Both the position numbers and the translations under genes were made by a program. A stretch of DNA of 55,588 bases from CAZDCZ01 sp964504155. GTDB lineage: Bacteria > Bacteroidota > Bacteroidia > Bacteroidales > UBA12077. The stretch lies in NCBI GenBank assembly GCA_964504155.1, contig CAZDCZ010000004.1:1-55588 (forward strand), in the 5' to 3' direction. The notes under the pieces were generated by a model. It was not told the origin of the DNA and did no database searches. It worked only from the letters and a program-made list of their open reading frames with translations. Below are positions 8,941-16,430 of the stretch, one piece after another; within the stretch, counting starts at the first letter, position 1; every line of letters begins with the position of its first letter.

Positions 8941-9040
8941 NNNNNNNNNNNNNNNNNNNNNNNNNNNNNNNNNNNNNNNNNNNNNNNNNNNNNNNNNNNN
9001 NNNNNNNNNNNNNNNNNNNNNNNNNNNNNNNNNNNNNNNN
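8941..9040. other. Assembly gap 1 (100 N)
   Basis: Exactly 100 N mark a scaffold gap of unknown true length. The flanking sequences do not overlap. The left flank is the VWA-protein gene and the right flank the methylglyoxal synthase-like gene, both minus strand. At least the C-terminal third of the latter and the N-terminus of the former are missing. Confidence 0.98.
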
Positions 9041-9366
9041 TAATTTGTTGCCAACGGAATATTGTAAATATTACATGCTTCTAATAATAATTGTATGTCG
9101 CTATGATGTGTTTGTTTTACTTTAGGGTCTCTTAAGAAAATAACGATATCTACTTTTTCCCCCTTTATCATTTCGGTTATTTCATTATAACCCCCTGATT
9201 TTCCAGGACTAAGATGTCTTACGCTGATATTTTCTTTTTCTACAAATTCTGCTGTTCTTCCTGTTGCAAGAAGATTTACACCATAAATCCATTCTTCTCG
9301 TTCTTTGAGAAATTGAACCATTTCTTGCTTTTTTGCATCATGAGCAATAATTACAATGTTTTTCAT
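9041..9366 (-). CDS. Methylglyoxal synthase-like protein, 3' part missing in gap
   Basis: The 108 visible codons match the N-terminal two-thirds of methylglyoxal synthase, which converts dihydroxyacetone phosphate to methylglyoxal and phosphate. Visible motifs are 'IIAHDAKK' (H9, D10), the phosphate-binding 'ATGRT' (T35, T38), 'SGG' (57-59), 'IVIFLRDP', 'THHSD' (88-90 region) and 'NIPLATN'. In the E. coli enzyme the catalytic aspartate D71 lies in 'GGDQQ'; here that position reads 'GGYNE', with Tyr60 in its place, while the histidine corresponding to H98 and the aspartate corresponding to D101 are kept. It may therefore be a non-canonical or inactive paralogue. The gene starts 54 bases after the transketolase N-half gene, suggesting co-transcription. 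Confidence 0.75.
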
Positions 9367-9420
9367 ATCTATATTATTTTAGTAATTATCATAAATTTAA
9401 GATAATATACAATATTGTTA

Positions 9421-10266
9421 TTAAAAATCGCCTATAGTTTCTTCTAACTGACTTAGTGCATCTTTTAATTGGGCGTCGTTTGGGGCTACACCATGCCATT
9501 TATGTGTTCCCATCATAAAATCGACACCGGCACCCATTTCTGTTTTCATTAAAATAACAATAGGCTTTTCTTGTCCTGTTAATTTTTTAGCTTCGTTTAG
9601 TGTATTAACTAATTCTGTCATATTATTACCGTTTGTTTCAAGTACTAACCAGCCAAAACTTTCCCATTTTGCTTTTAGGTTACCAAGAGAAATAACTTCG
9701 TCAACAGGTCCGTCTATTTGTTTTCCATTAGAATCAACAGTTGCAATTAAGTTGTCGATTTTATGTGAGGCAGCAAACATTGCAGCTTCCCATATCTGAC
9801 CTTCTTGCAGTTCTCCATCTCCATGAAGAGTGTAAATTGTTTTCTTATCGTTATTTAGTTTTTTCGCAAGAGCCGCACCGATTCCAACCGATAATCCTTG
9901 GCCTAAAGAACCAGAAGCTATTCTTATTCCTGGAAGTCCTTCTTCCGGAGTAGGATGTCCTTGTAGTCGAGAATTTAAAACTCTGAAAGTTGAAAGTTCT
10001 TTTGTTTCGAAATAACCACTTCTTGCTAAAGCGCTATACCAAAGAGCAGAAAGATGTCCGTTCGATAAAAAGAATAAGTCTTCATTCTTTCCATCCATTT
10101 GAAAATTCTTTGAATTATGATCGAGAATCTCAAAATATAAGGCAGTAACAAAGTCGGCGCATCCTAAAGAGCCTCCCGGATGACCGGAATTTTGCGCATG
10201 TACCATTCTTAAAATATCTCTTCTTATTTGCGATGCTGTCGATTCTAGTTCTTTTATATCTGCCAT
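9421..10266 (-). CDS. Transketolase, N-terminal (TPP-diphosphate-binding) subunit
   Basis: This 281-aa protein is the first half of a split transketolase. It contains 'SGHPGGSLGCADFVTALYF' at about 27-45, 'FFLSNGHLSALWYSAL' with a conserved histidine, 'GSLGQGLSVGIGAALAKK', and the TPP/Mg2+ motif 'GDGELQEGQIWEAAMFA' with 'VDSNGKQIDG' closing the site. It works with the pyrimidine-binding subunit at 6714-7667 in the pentose phosphate pathway. A perfect -7 box (TAATTTTG on the minus strand, 10315-10322) lies 49 bases upstream, so this is probably the first gene of a minus-strand transcript that runs through mgsA-like, VWA, the C-half and perhaps the sigma factor. Confidence 0.92.
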   Translation of the reverse strand: MADIKELESTASQIRRDILRMVHAQNSGHPGGSLGCADFVTALYFEILDHNSKNFQMDGKNEDLFFLSNGHLSALWYSALARSGYFETKELSTFRVLNSRLQGHPTPEEGLPGIRIASGSLGQGLSVGIGAALAKKLNNDKKTIYTLHGDGELQEGQIWEAAMFAASHKIDNLIATVDSNGKQIDGPVDEVISLGNLKAKWESFGWLVLETNGNNMTELVNTLNEAKKLTGQEKPIVILMKTEMGAGVDFMMGTHKWHGVAPNDAQLKDALSQLEETIGDF

Positions 10267-10314
10267 TTTTTAATATTTTATATTCAAGAAAAATAATATT
10301 TTTATTCCAAGTTG

Positions 10315-10322
10315 CAAAATTA
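10315..10322 (-). promoter_or_regulatory. -7 box upstream of the transketolase N-subunit gene
   Basis: The minus strand reads TAATTTTGCAAC, a perfect TAnnTTTG match followed by C, 49 bases upstream of the start codon at 10266. Confidence 0.5.
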
Positions 10323-10591
10323 CAGATTTTTATTATTAATGATAAATTTCTTTAGGTGTTTTATTGAATATTTTATTTATAAAATACATTATAAACATTG
10401 TAATTATAGTCTGTCTGTAAAATTCGATTTGAGACGAAAATTTATTAAATTACTAATATTATCGTAAATACGAATTTGCAACTTAAAAAAATCTCGTTAC
10501 GATAAAACTGTTAAATGCTGATATTGTGGATAGTCACGAATTAGTTAAACTTATTTTTATAAAAATACTAGTGTAAAAAAATGAAAAAATG

Positions 10592-10599
10592 TATTTTTG
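10592..10599 (+). promoter_or_regulatory. -7 box upstream of ychF
   Basis: TATTTTTGC matches TAnnTTTG plus the frequent following C, 36 bases before the ychF ATG. Confidence 0.5.
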
Positions 10600-10635
10600 C
10601 AATCTTTTAAAAAGTGTAATTAATAGATTTAAATA

Positions 10636-11733
10636 ATGGGACTTCAGTGTGGAATTGTTGGCTTGCCAAATGTGGGGAAATCAACCTTGTTTAATTGCTT
10701 ATCGAGTGCAAAAGCACAATCGGCAAATTTTCCTTTTTGTACAATAGAGCCAAATATAGGGGTAATAACAGTCCCCGACGATCGATTAATAAAATTAGAA
10801 AGTCTGGTAAACCCTGAAAAAGTTGTGCCTACAACTATCGAGATTGTTGATATTGCCGGTCTGGTAAAAGGAGCTAATAAGGGAGAAGGTTTGGGAAATA
10901 AATTTCTTGCTAATATTCGTGAGACTGATGCTATAATTCATGTTTTACGTTGTTTCGATGACGATAATGTTACTCATGTTGATACTACAATCGATCCTGT
11001 TCGAGATAAGGAGATTATTGACACTGAATTGCAATTGAAAGACCTAGAAACTATAGAAAATAGAATTCAAAAAGCAGAAAAACAGGGTAAAACAGGCGAT
11101 AAAAAGGCGAAAAAAATAATAGAATTACTAAATGATTATAAATCGGTATTAGAAAGTGGGAAATCGGCAAGAACTATTGAACTAGAAAAAGACAATAAGG
11201 AATTGTTATCCGATTTACATCTTTTAACTAATAAACCGGTTTTGTATGTTTGTAATGTCGATGAACAGTCGGCTGCCGAAGGTAATCATTATGTCGATAA
11301 AGTAAAAAGTTCGATAAAAGACGAAAATTCGGAAATTATTGTTGTTGCAGCTGCAATAGAAGCTGATATTGCCGAACTCGACGAGTATGAAGAAAGACAA
11401 ATGTTTCTCGAAGAGATAGGGTTAAAAGAATCGGGTGTTACTAAGTTAATAAAGGCTGCCTATACTCTATTAAACCTCGAAACTTATTTTACCGCAGGTC
11501 CCAAAGAAGTAAAAGCATGGACATATAAAATTGGAACTAAAGCTCCACAAGCAGCCGGTATTATTCATACCGATTTTGAAAAGGGTTTTATTAGAGCCGA
11601 AGTAATAAAATATAACGATTATATCGAATATAAATCAGAAAGTGCTTGTCGTGATGCCGGGAAAATTACTGTCGAGGGGAAAGGATATGAGGTAAAAGAT
11701 GGAGATATTATGCATTTTAGATTTAATGTGTAA
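10636..11733 (+). CDS. ychF: Redox-regulated ATPase YchF (Obg/OLA1 family)
   Basis: This cytosolic P-loop protein binds ATP as well as GTP and associates with ribosomes. The Walker A motif 'GLPNVGKST' is at residues 9-17, followed by 'LSSAKAQSANFPFCTIEPN'. The G3-like 'DIAGLVKGANKGEGLGN' lies near 73-89. Instead of the canonical NKxD it has 'YVCNVDE', the known YchF/OLA1 signature (N-x-x-E type) linked to ATP preference. A coiled-coil insertion (about 128-190) precedes it and a TGS domain closes the protein: 'TYFTAGPKEVKAWTYKIGTK', 'GFIRAEVI' and 'DGDIMHFRFNV'. The 365-aa length is normal. Its direct role in the cell remains debated in the literature. Confidence 0.95.
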   Translation: MGLQCGIVGLPNVGKSTLFNCLSSAKAQSANFPFCTIEPNIGVITVPDDRLIKLESLVNPEKVVPTTIEIVDIAGLVKGANKGEGLGNKFLANIRETDAIIHVLRCFDDDNVTHVDTTIDPVRDKEIIDTELQLKDLETIENRIQKAEKQGKTGDKKAKKIIELLNDYKSVLESGKSARTIELEKDNKELLSDLHLLTNKPVLYVCNVDEQSAAEGNHYVDKVKSSIKDENSEIIVVAAAIEADIAELDEYEERQMFLEEIGLKESGVTKLIKAAYTLLNLETYFTAGPKEVKAWTYKIGTKAPQAAGIIHTDFEKGFIRAEVIKYNDYIEYKSESACRDAGKITVEGKGYEVKDGDIMHFRFNV

Positions 11734-11858
11734 ATATGTAATGATATTTAGATAATAGAAAAGAAATTTTTTAGTCTCTTTTTTATTATTTTGTGCTTTA
11801 TGTATTAAATTTAGAATAAGTTAGTAGAATTTTTCATCTGTATTAATAAATACTAAAT

Positions 11859-13493
11859 ATGAAGAATAAAAAAATTATAATTTCATTAATATTTGTTAGT
11901 TTATTTTTTTCGAAAACAATACTTTGTGCCGAACACGAAAAACCTAAATTGGTAATAGGAATTGTAGTAGAACAGCTTCGTTATGAAATGATAAATAGGT
12001 ATTATGATGTTCTTTGCGAAGATGGTATTAAAAGGTTAATAAACGAAGGAGCATTTTATAATCAGGCTTATTATAATTATGTATTAACAACTAGTGGGGC
12101 AGGGAGTGCAACTATTGTTTCGGGAGTTACTCCTAATGTGCATGGTATAATTTCCGATAATTGGTATAATGATTTAGAAGAAAAAGAAATTTCGTGTATA
12201 GAAGGGAGTAGAATTAAGTATATTAATGGAAAAGTTTCTTTTGGTAATTTTTCTCCAAAAAATTTATTAACATCAACTATTGGCGATGAAATAAAACTTG
12301 CTTATAACGATAGTTCTAAAGTTATTAGTATTGGAATGAATCCTATTAATTCGGTAATATCGGGTGGGAGAGCTGCCGATTATGCTTTTTGGTTCGAAGA
12401 TGATAATGGAGAATGGGTTACAGGGAATTATTATACCGATTCTTTACCAAAATGGGTTGAGAAGTTTAATAATAAGAGATTTCAAGATATATATATTAAT
12501 AGAAGCTGGACAAGTTTTTTCCCTCTCGATAATTATGATGTTAGTTTAAACGATAATTCAGAATTCGAATTTGGATTTTCTCATTATAGAAAAACTTTCC
12601 CATATGAATTGAGCTTTTTAAAATCAAGATCATCCGATTATAAATATATTAAATATACGCCTTTTGGGAATACTTATACTAAAGATTTTGCAACAACAAC
12701 TATTATAGAAGAAGAATTGGGGAAAGATGAATATACCGATTTTTTAAGTGTTAATTTCTCGGCTAACTCATATTTGGGAAAATATTTTGGACCTCGTTCT
12801 GTAGAAACCGAAGATATGTTTGTGCGATTAGATAGAGATATTGCTCATTTTCTGAAATTTATCGACGATAATATTGGAAAAGAAAATGTTGTTATATATT
12901 TTACCTCAGATCATGGTGTTGCTGAAGTTCCTGATTATCTGAAATGGAAGAAAATTAATAGTGGAATTTTTAATGGCGAAAAGGCCATGTCTTTACTCGA
13001 TAGTTATTTGCAGATTTTATATGGGGAAGGGAAGTGGATAAATGAATATTGTTCGAAGCAAATATATCTAAATCGTAAACAAATAGATAAATCAAATATT
13101 AGTCGTAGAGAAGTGCAAGAAAAAGTTGTAGATTTTATGACACAATTTAATGGTGTAGCAAATGCTTTGTCGGCTTCTACATTACAAACAACAAATTTTA
13201 ATTCAGGAGTATTTAAGTTAATGCAAAATAGCTTTAATCAAAAGCGATCGGGTGATGTTATTATTAATCTCGAATCTGGGTGGATAGAGAGAGCTAATAA
13301 ACTATCTACATCCGGTTCGGGATATAATTACGATAGACATGTTCCTCTTATTTGGTATGGATGGAAAGTGAAAAATAAATCGATAGATGCTACCGTCGAT
13401 ATGACTGATATTGCCCCAACTATAAGTTGGATTTTAGGAATATCGAACCCAAACGCTGCCAACGGAAAACCTTTATATAATATATGTGAATAA
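11859..13493 (+). CDS. PafA-like alkaline phosphatase homologue, probably inactive
   Basis: The 544-aa product has a signal peptide (core 'IIISLIFVSLFFS', cleavage near 'CAE', residue 24) and full-length similarity to PafA-type periplasmic alkaline phosphatases: 'KPKLVIGIVVEQLRYEM', 'TPNVHGI', 'GPRSVETEDMFVRLDRDIA', 'SDHG', 'YDRHVPLIWYGW' and 'MTDIAPT'. Compared with the Chryseobacterium PafA active site as I remember it, residues align with an offset of about one and most are changed: metal ligand D38 is E38, nucleophile T79 is S79, N100 is D100, K162 is N161, R164 is I163, D305 is S304 and H309 is K308. D351, H352 and H494 remain. It is probably a pseudoenzyme or has a different activity. 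It is co-oriented between ychF and the pentapeptide gene. Confidence 0.8.
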   Translation: MKNKKIIISLIFVSLFFSKTILCAEHEKPKLVIGIVVEQLRYEMINRYYDVLCEDGIKRLINEGAFYNQAYYNYVLTTSGAGSATIVSGVTPNVHGIISDNWYNDLEEKEISCIEGSRIKYINGKVSFGNFSPKNLLTSTIGDEIKLAYNDSSKVISIGMNPINSVISGGRAADYAFWFEDDNGEWVTGNYYTDSLPKWVEKFNNKRFQDIYINRSWTSFFPLDNYDVSLNDNSEFEFGFSHYRKTFPYELSFLKSRSSDYKYIKYTPFGNTYTKDFATTTIIEEELGKDEYTDFLSVNFSANSYLGKYFGPRSVETEDMFVRLDRDIAHFLKFIDDNIGKENVVIYFTSDHGVAEVPDYLKWKKINSGIFNGEKAMSLLDSYLQILYGEGKWINEYCSKQIYLNRKQIDKSNISRREVQEKVVDFMTQFNGVANALSASTLQTTNFNSGVFKLMQNSFNQKRSGDVIINLESGWIERANKLSTSGSGYNYDRHVPLIWYGWKVKNKSIDATVDMTDIAPTISWILGISNPNAANGKPLYNICE

Positions 13494-13626
13494 ACTAATA
13501 TTTGCAATATATTAAAACTAAATATCAGAATAATAACTATTTAATGACAAAGAGTGATTTGCTTCCTTGCTAAAATAATTCCGAAAATATTTAAAATCAT
13601 AATCAGTAATTAAAAATTTTAAAATA

Positions 13627-14199
13627 ATGAACGAAATTCTACACGAAAATAAGACCTTCGAAAATATCGATTATTCCGAAAAAGAACTTTCGGAAAGAGA
13701 ATTTGATTCTTGTACATTTATAAATTGTAATTTTTATAATAGTACATTGTCGAATAACGATTTTATTGATTGTAATTTTGATAATTGTAATTTGGGAATG
13801 GTAAAGCTTGTAAATACAGGTTTAAGAAATGTTGTTTTTGCTAATTGTAAAATAATTGGTGTTGATTTTAGCGAGTGTAACGATTTTCTTTTTTCTTTCA
13901 GCTTTAAAGCTTGTTATTTAGATTATTCTATATTTTTTAATAAAAAACTGAAGAAAACAAAATTCGAAGATTGTAATATTAAAGAAGCAGATTTCACGAA
14001 ATCGGATTTAACAAGTGTATTGTTTAAAAATTGCAATTTAATAGGTACTGTTTTTCAAGAATGTAATTTAGAAAAAACAGATTTTCATTCAGCGTATAAC
14101 TATTCTATAAATCCCGAGATTAACAGAATGAAAAAAGCAAAATTCTCGATAAACGAAGTAAGCGGACTATTAGATAAGTATGATATTATTATAGATTAA
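13627..14199 (+). CDS. Pentapeptide-repeat protein
   Basis: This 190-aa protein consists largely of pentapeptide repeats of the A(D/N)LxX type, for example 'CTFINCNFYNSTLSNNDFID', 'CNFDNCNLG', 'DFTKSDLTSVLFKNCNL' and 'FQECNLEKTDF'. These should fold as a right-handed quadrilateral beta-helix. A short irregular segment at about 85-110 splits the helix, and the C-terminus 'NPEINRMKKAKFSINEVSGL' plus the following residues form a tail helix common in one-domain members. No signal peptide is present, so it is cytoplasmic. Family members include Qnr/MfpA DNA-gyrase protectors, but the repeat alone does not show this activity and most members are uncharacterised. It is the last plus-strand gene before the accessory island. 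Confidence 0.85.
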   Translation: MNEILHENKTFENIDYSEKELSEREFDSCTFINCNFYNSTLSNNDFIDCNFDNCNLGMVKLVNTGLRNVVFANCKIIGVDFSECNDFLFSFSFKACYLDYSIFFNKKLKKTKFEDCNIKEADFTKSDLTSVLFKNCNLIGTVFQECNLEKTDFHSAYNYSINPEINRMKKAKFSINEVSGLLDKYDIIID

Positions 14200-14239
14200 T
14201 ATTATTATCTTTATTTTTATTAGTGAATTATATAAATGT

Positions 14240-14466
14240 AAGCAGGAAAGCGTATTGTTTCAACCTTGCGGCAAAGTTAATTTTATCGTTGGACTTCCAA
14301 TACAATTGAAGACATTGCGGCAGAACTAAATTTCCAGATACAGGGATGGTTGAATTATTATGGCAAGTTTCGTCCATCAGCCATGTCGTATATTTTTCGT
14401 CTTTTTCATGAGCGACTTATCAAGTGGGTACAGAACAAGTACAAATCACTAAGGGGCAAAAATTTG
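14240..14466 (+). pseudogene. Group II intron reverse transcriptase/maturase remnant
   Basis: From about 14281 the plus strand encodes 'RWTSNTIEDIAAELNFQIQG', then 'WLNYYGKFRPSA' and 'RLFHERLIKWVQNKYKSL'. This is the maturase-specific (GIIM) C-terminal region of group II intron-encoded proteins. An in-frame TAA lies just upstream (14278-14280) and no reverse transcriptase domain precedes it, because the pentapeptide gene ends at 14199. Only the last 60 or so codons of the original gene survive. The remnant abuts the end of the RES-domain gene and marks the left border of the accessory island. Confidence 0.75.
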
Positions 14467-14469
14467 AAT

Positions 14470-15486
14470 TTAGGTAATGTTTCTTGCAGTTAGATTAAGA
14501 TTATTAACTTTTTTAAGTTTTACATCTTTACATTTCATTAGGTCTTGGTCGAATATGACAATATTTTTTCCATTTGGATGTAATGAACTACTAAACCTTA
14601 CTCCACTTGCACCAGTAAAAACTTTTATGAATTCACAAATGAATTGAGTTGGTATATAGTCTATCTCAGAATCATATCTTCTCATTGGTTTTGAAAGGTC
14701 TTTACTAATTATATCTCTTAATAATTTAGCTTTTATTGTTTCATTGACTTTATTAGGTTGAAAAAGAGCTGTGTCCTCTGTGAAATCAACTATTTTAACA
14801 GAACTATACTTATCCTTTAAATAAAACGAACCAATGCTTAATTCATTTAAATATGAAGCTCTAATTTCATACAAAACGGTTTCAGCATTATCGCTAAAAT
14901 ACAAATATGGAATTCCTAATGGATTTGCTCTTCCTCCACTTGTTTTTAAAGGTTCAGGGCAATACATTTCATGTGTTTGATAAGCTTCTAATCCACTTTG
15001 ATGATGCAGTCTTGCTCGAAATAATTCATCCTTTGGTTTTAATTCATATTGTGTATTAAAAAAACCATCCCATCCTAAATCCTCTAAATCTTCAATATTT
15101 ATAAAAAATCTCCTTGACCATTTTAGTTCATCTTTCAGTAATTCCCAATGTGAATAATTTTCAATTATTTCATTGGTATAATTTACTATATCATCTGAAT
15201 TTGAAATTTCCGTATTAAGTAGTGGTAGTATATAGTTTAAGATTTTTGAAGCATCATCGTCTGATGAAAAAAAACTCCAGCTTTCTTGAATAATCGATTT
15301 GAGTGAAAGTCCATCACTACTTTTTTCGAAATTGTTTATTAATTCTTGAAAGTAGTCAAGTAATTCTTCAATATCTATAACAGGCGTATCTTTTTTATTA
15401 CATACTTTACAATTTCCAATTTCTGTTGAAGAAAGAATAAAACCTTTTAATTCTTTATCAGCAATGCAGTCGGGACAAATTTTCAT
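14470..15486 (-). CDS. HEPN/RES N-terminal and RES-domain protein
   Basis: This 338-aa protein has an N-terminal zinc ribbon (C4, C7, C26, C29: 'CPDC ... CKVC') followed by a helical region of the HEPN/RES N-terminal type (about 35-140). The C-terminal RES domain begins near 'ELFRARLHHQ' (R157/R159), continues through 'SGGRANPLGIPYLYFSDN' and 'ETVLYEIR' (E207), and ends with 'GVRFSSSLHP' (S299-S301). Arg, Glu and Ser name the family. RES proteins are NAD+-consuming toxins (ADP-ribosylation or NAD+ phosphorolysis), often paired with antitoxins. No antitoxin of the Xre/COG5642 type is adjacent. The gene is third in a tight operon after sce7726 and sce7725 homologues (5-base gap), so it may be the effector of a defence module. 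That role is inferred. Confidence 0.75.
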   Translation of the reverse strand: MKICPDCIADKELKGFILSSTEIGNCKVCNKKDTPVIDIEELLDYFQELINNFEKSSDGLSLKSIIQESWSFFSSDDDASKILNYILPLLNTEISNSDDIVNYTNEIIENYSHWELLKDELKWSRRFFINIEDLEDLGWDGFFNTQYELKPKDELFRARLHHQSGLEAYQTHEMYCPEPLKTSGGRANPLGIPYLYFSDNAETVLYEIRASYLNELSIGSFYLKDKYSSVKIVDFTEDTALFQPNKVNETIKAKLLRDIISKDLSKPMRRYDSEIDYIPTQFICEFIKVFTGASGVRFSSSLHPNGKNIVIFDQDLMKCKDVKLKKVNNLNLTARNIT

Positions 15487-15491
15487 ATCAT

Positions 15492-16427
15492 TTATCTATT
15501 TGCTAAAAAATGTCTAATAATCAGAATATGATTCTTAATTGATAACTTTTTTACAGTCCCTAAGCCAGGATAATGCTCTTCATCAAAATATTTCTCTAAT
15601 TCTTGAATTGCAGAATTATTTAATCCATTTTCTCTGCAATATTTAACTGCTTTTTCAGAAGCTTCTGCAAACTTACCTTGAACATTTGCAATAGAATCAT
15701 TAGTTTCAGAAGTAAAATGTCTAATCCAAATCTGATTTTCTCCATTTAAATAAGTTAGATGAATTGCAACTGCACGTGGCGTGCTACCTCCATCACTAAA
15801 TTCATTTGGTAAAACAGTATAGTCAGAAAAACCACTATAACCTTCTTGACTATAATAAAGATGTTCTTCTGAAAATCTATGTTGTTCAATGGTTAGAAAA
15901 TCACTATTACGCGCTTGCTTCTCAAATAAATCATCTAACCGAATATAAGTTTTATTAAGGCTTCTAATGAATCTATCTAATGACCTATTTCTTCCAGGGT
16001 CTTCTATATTTATTGCAGTTATCTCATTTAATTCAACAAGTTCCTTGAAATCATTATTATCAGCACTTACATCGTTATGACAGATTAACATACAATTTTT
16101 AAAAGAGTATTTTGATATACTGTTTTTAATATAATCTGCATTGTTGTGATAATAAAAGGCAGGTTTTATTATGTCGCTATCTAATGGTTTAATATAATCT
16201 AAAAAATGAGTATTATCTCCGTCAATTTCTCCAACTATTGGATTTACAATAAGATAAACTATTTGCTCTTTTTCTGAGAATACATTATACGCCAAATTAA
16301 GGTTATTGTTTGATTCTTTTACTGGTTCAAAAATTGGTATAACATAACCTTGGGTTAATTCTTCGTTAGCTAATTCTCGCAATGTAATAAGCTCGAATTG
16401 TCTTGCTCTTAAAAGTGGATAGTACAT
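15492..16427 (-). CDS. sce7725-family (beta-family-like) protein
   Basis: The 311-aa product starts with 'MYYPLLRARQFELITLRELA', which I recognise as the hallmark start of the sce7725 family, a group usually encoded beside sce7726 proteins. It contains predicted alternating beta-strands and helices, for example 'IVYLIVNPIVGEI', 'MLICHNDVSADN' and 'YIRLDDLFEKQ', and a conserved-looking 'FSDYTVLPNEFSDGG' segment near residue 200, compatible with a TIM-barrel-like fold. No signal peptide or membrane segment is present, so it is cytoplasmic. Its start lies 3 bases after the sce7726 stop and its stop 5 bases before the RES gene, so the three are surely co-transcribed. Biochemical function unknown; a sensor or target-recognition role is only a guess. 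Confidence 0.7.
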   Translation of the reverse strand: MYYPLLRARQFELITLRELANEELTQGYVIPIFEPVKESNNNLNLAYNVFSEKEQIVYLIVNPIVGEIDGDNTHFLDYIKPLDSDIIKPAFYYHNNADYIKNSISKYSFKNCMLICHNDVSADNNDFKELVELNEITAINIEDPGRNRSLDRFIRSLNKTYIRLDDLFEKQARNSDFLTIEQHRFSEEHLYYSQEGYSGFSDYTVLPNEFSDGGSTPRAVAIHLTYLNGENQIWIRHFTSETNDSIANVQGKFAEASEKAVKYCRENGLNNSAIQELEKYFDEEHYPGLGTVKKLSIKNHILIIRHFLANR

Positions 16428-16430
16428 ATT

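Larger units (their letters stand above)
10267..10635. other. Divergent intergenic region between the transketolase gene and ychF
   Basis: No gene is seen in these 369 bases. The region separates two divergent genes and carries a promoter-like box for each: minus-strand TAATTTTG at 10315-10322 and plus-strand TATTTTTG at 10592-10599. Confidence 0.6.

Noticed and set aside
7711..9366. Single 551-aa protein spanning the N gap
   Set aside because: The N-terminal 108 residues are methylglyoxal synthase-like and the C-terminal part is a VWA protein. They are joined only by 100 N, so two partial genes are reported instead.
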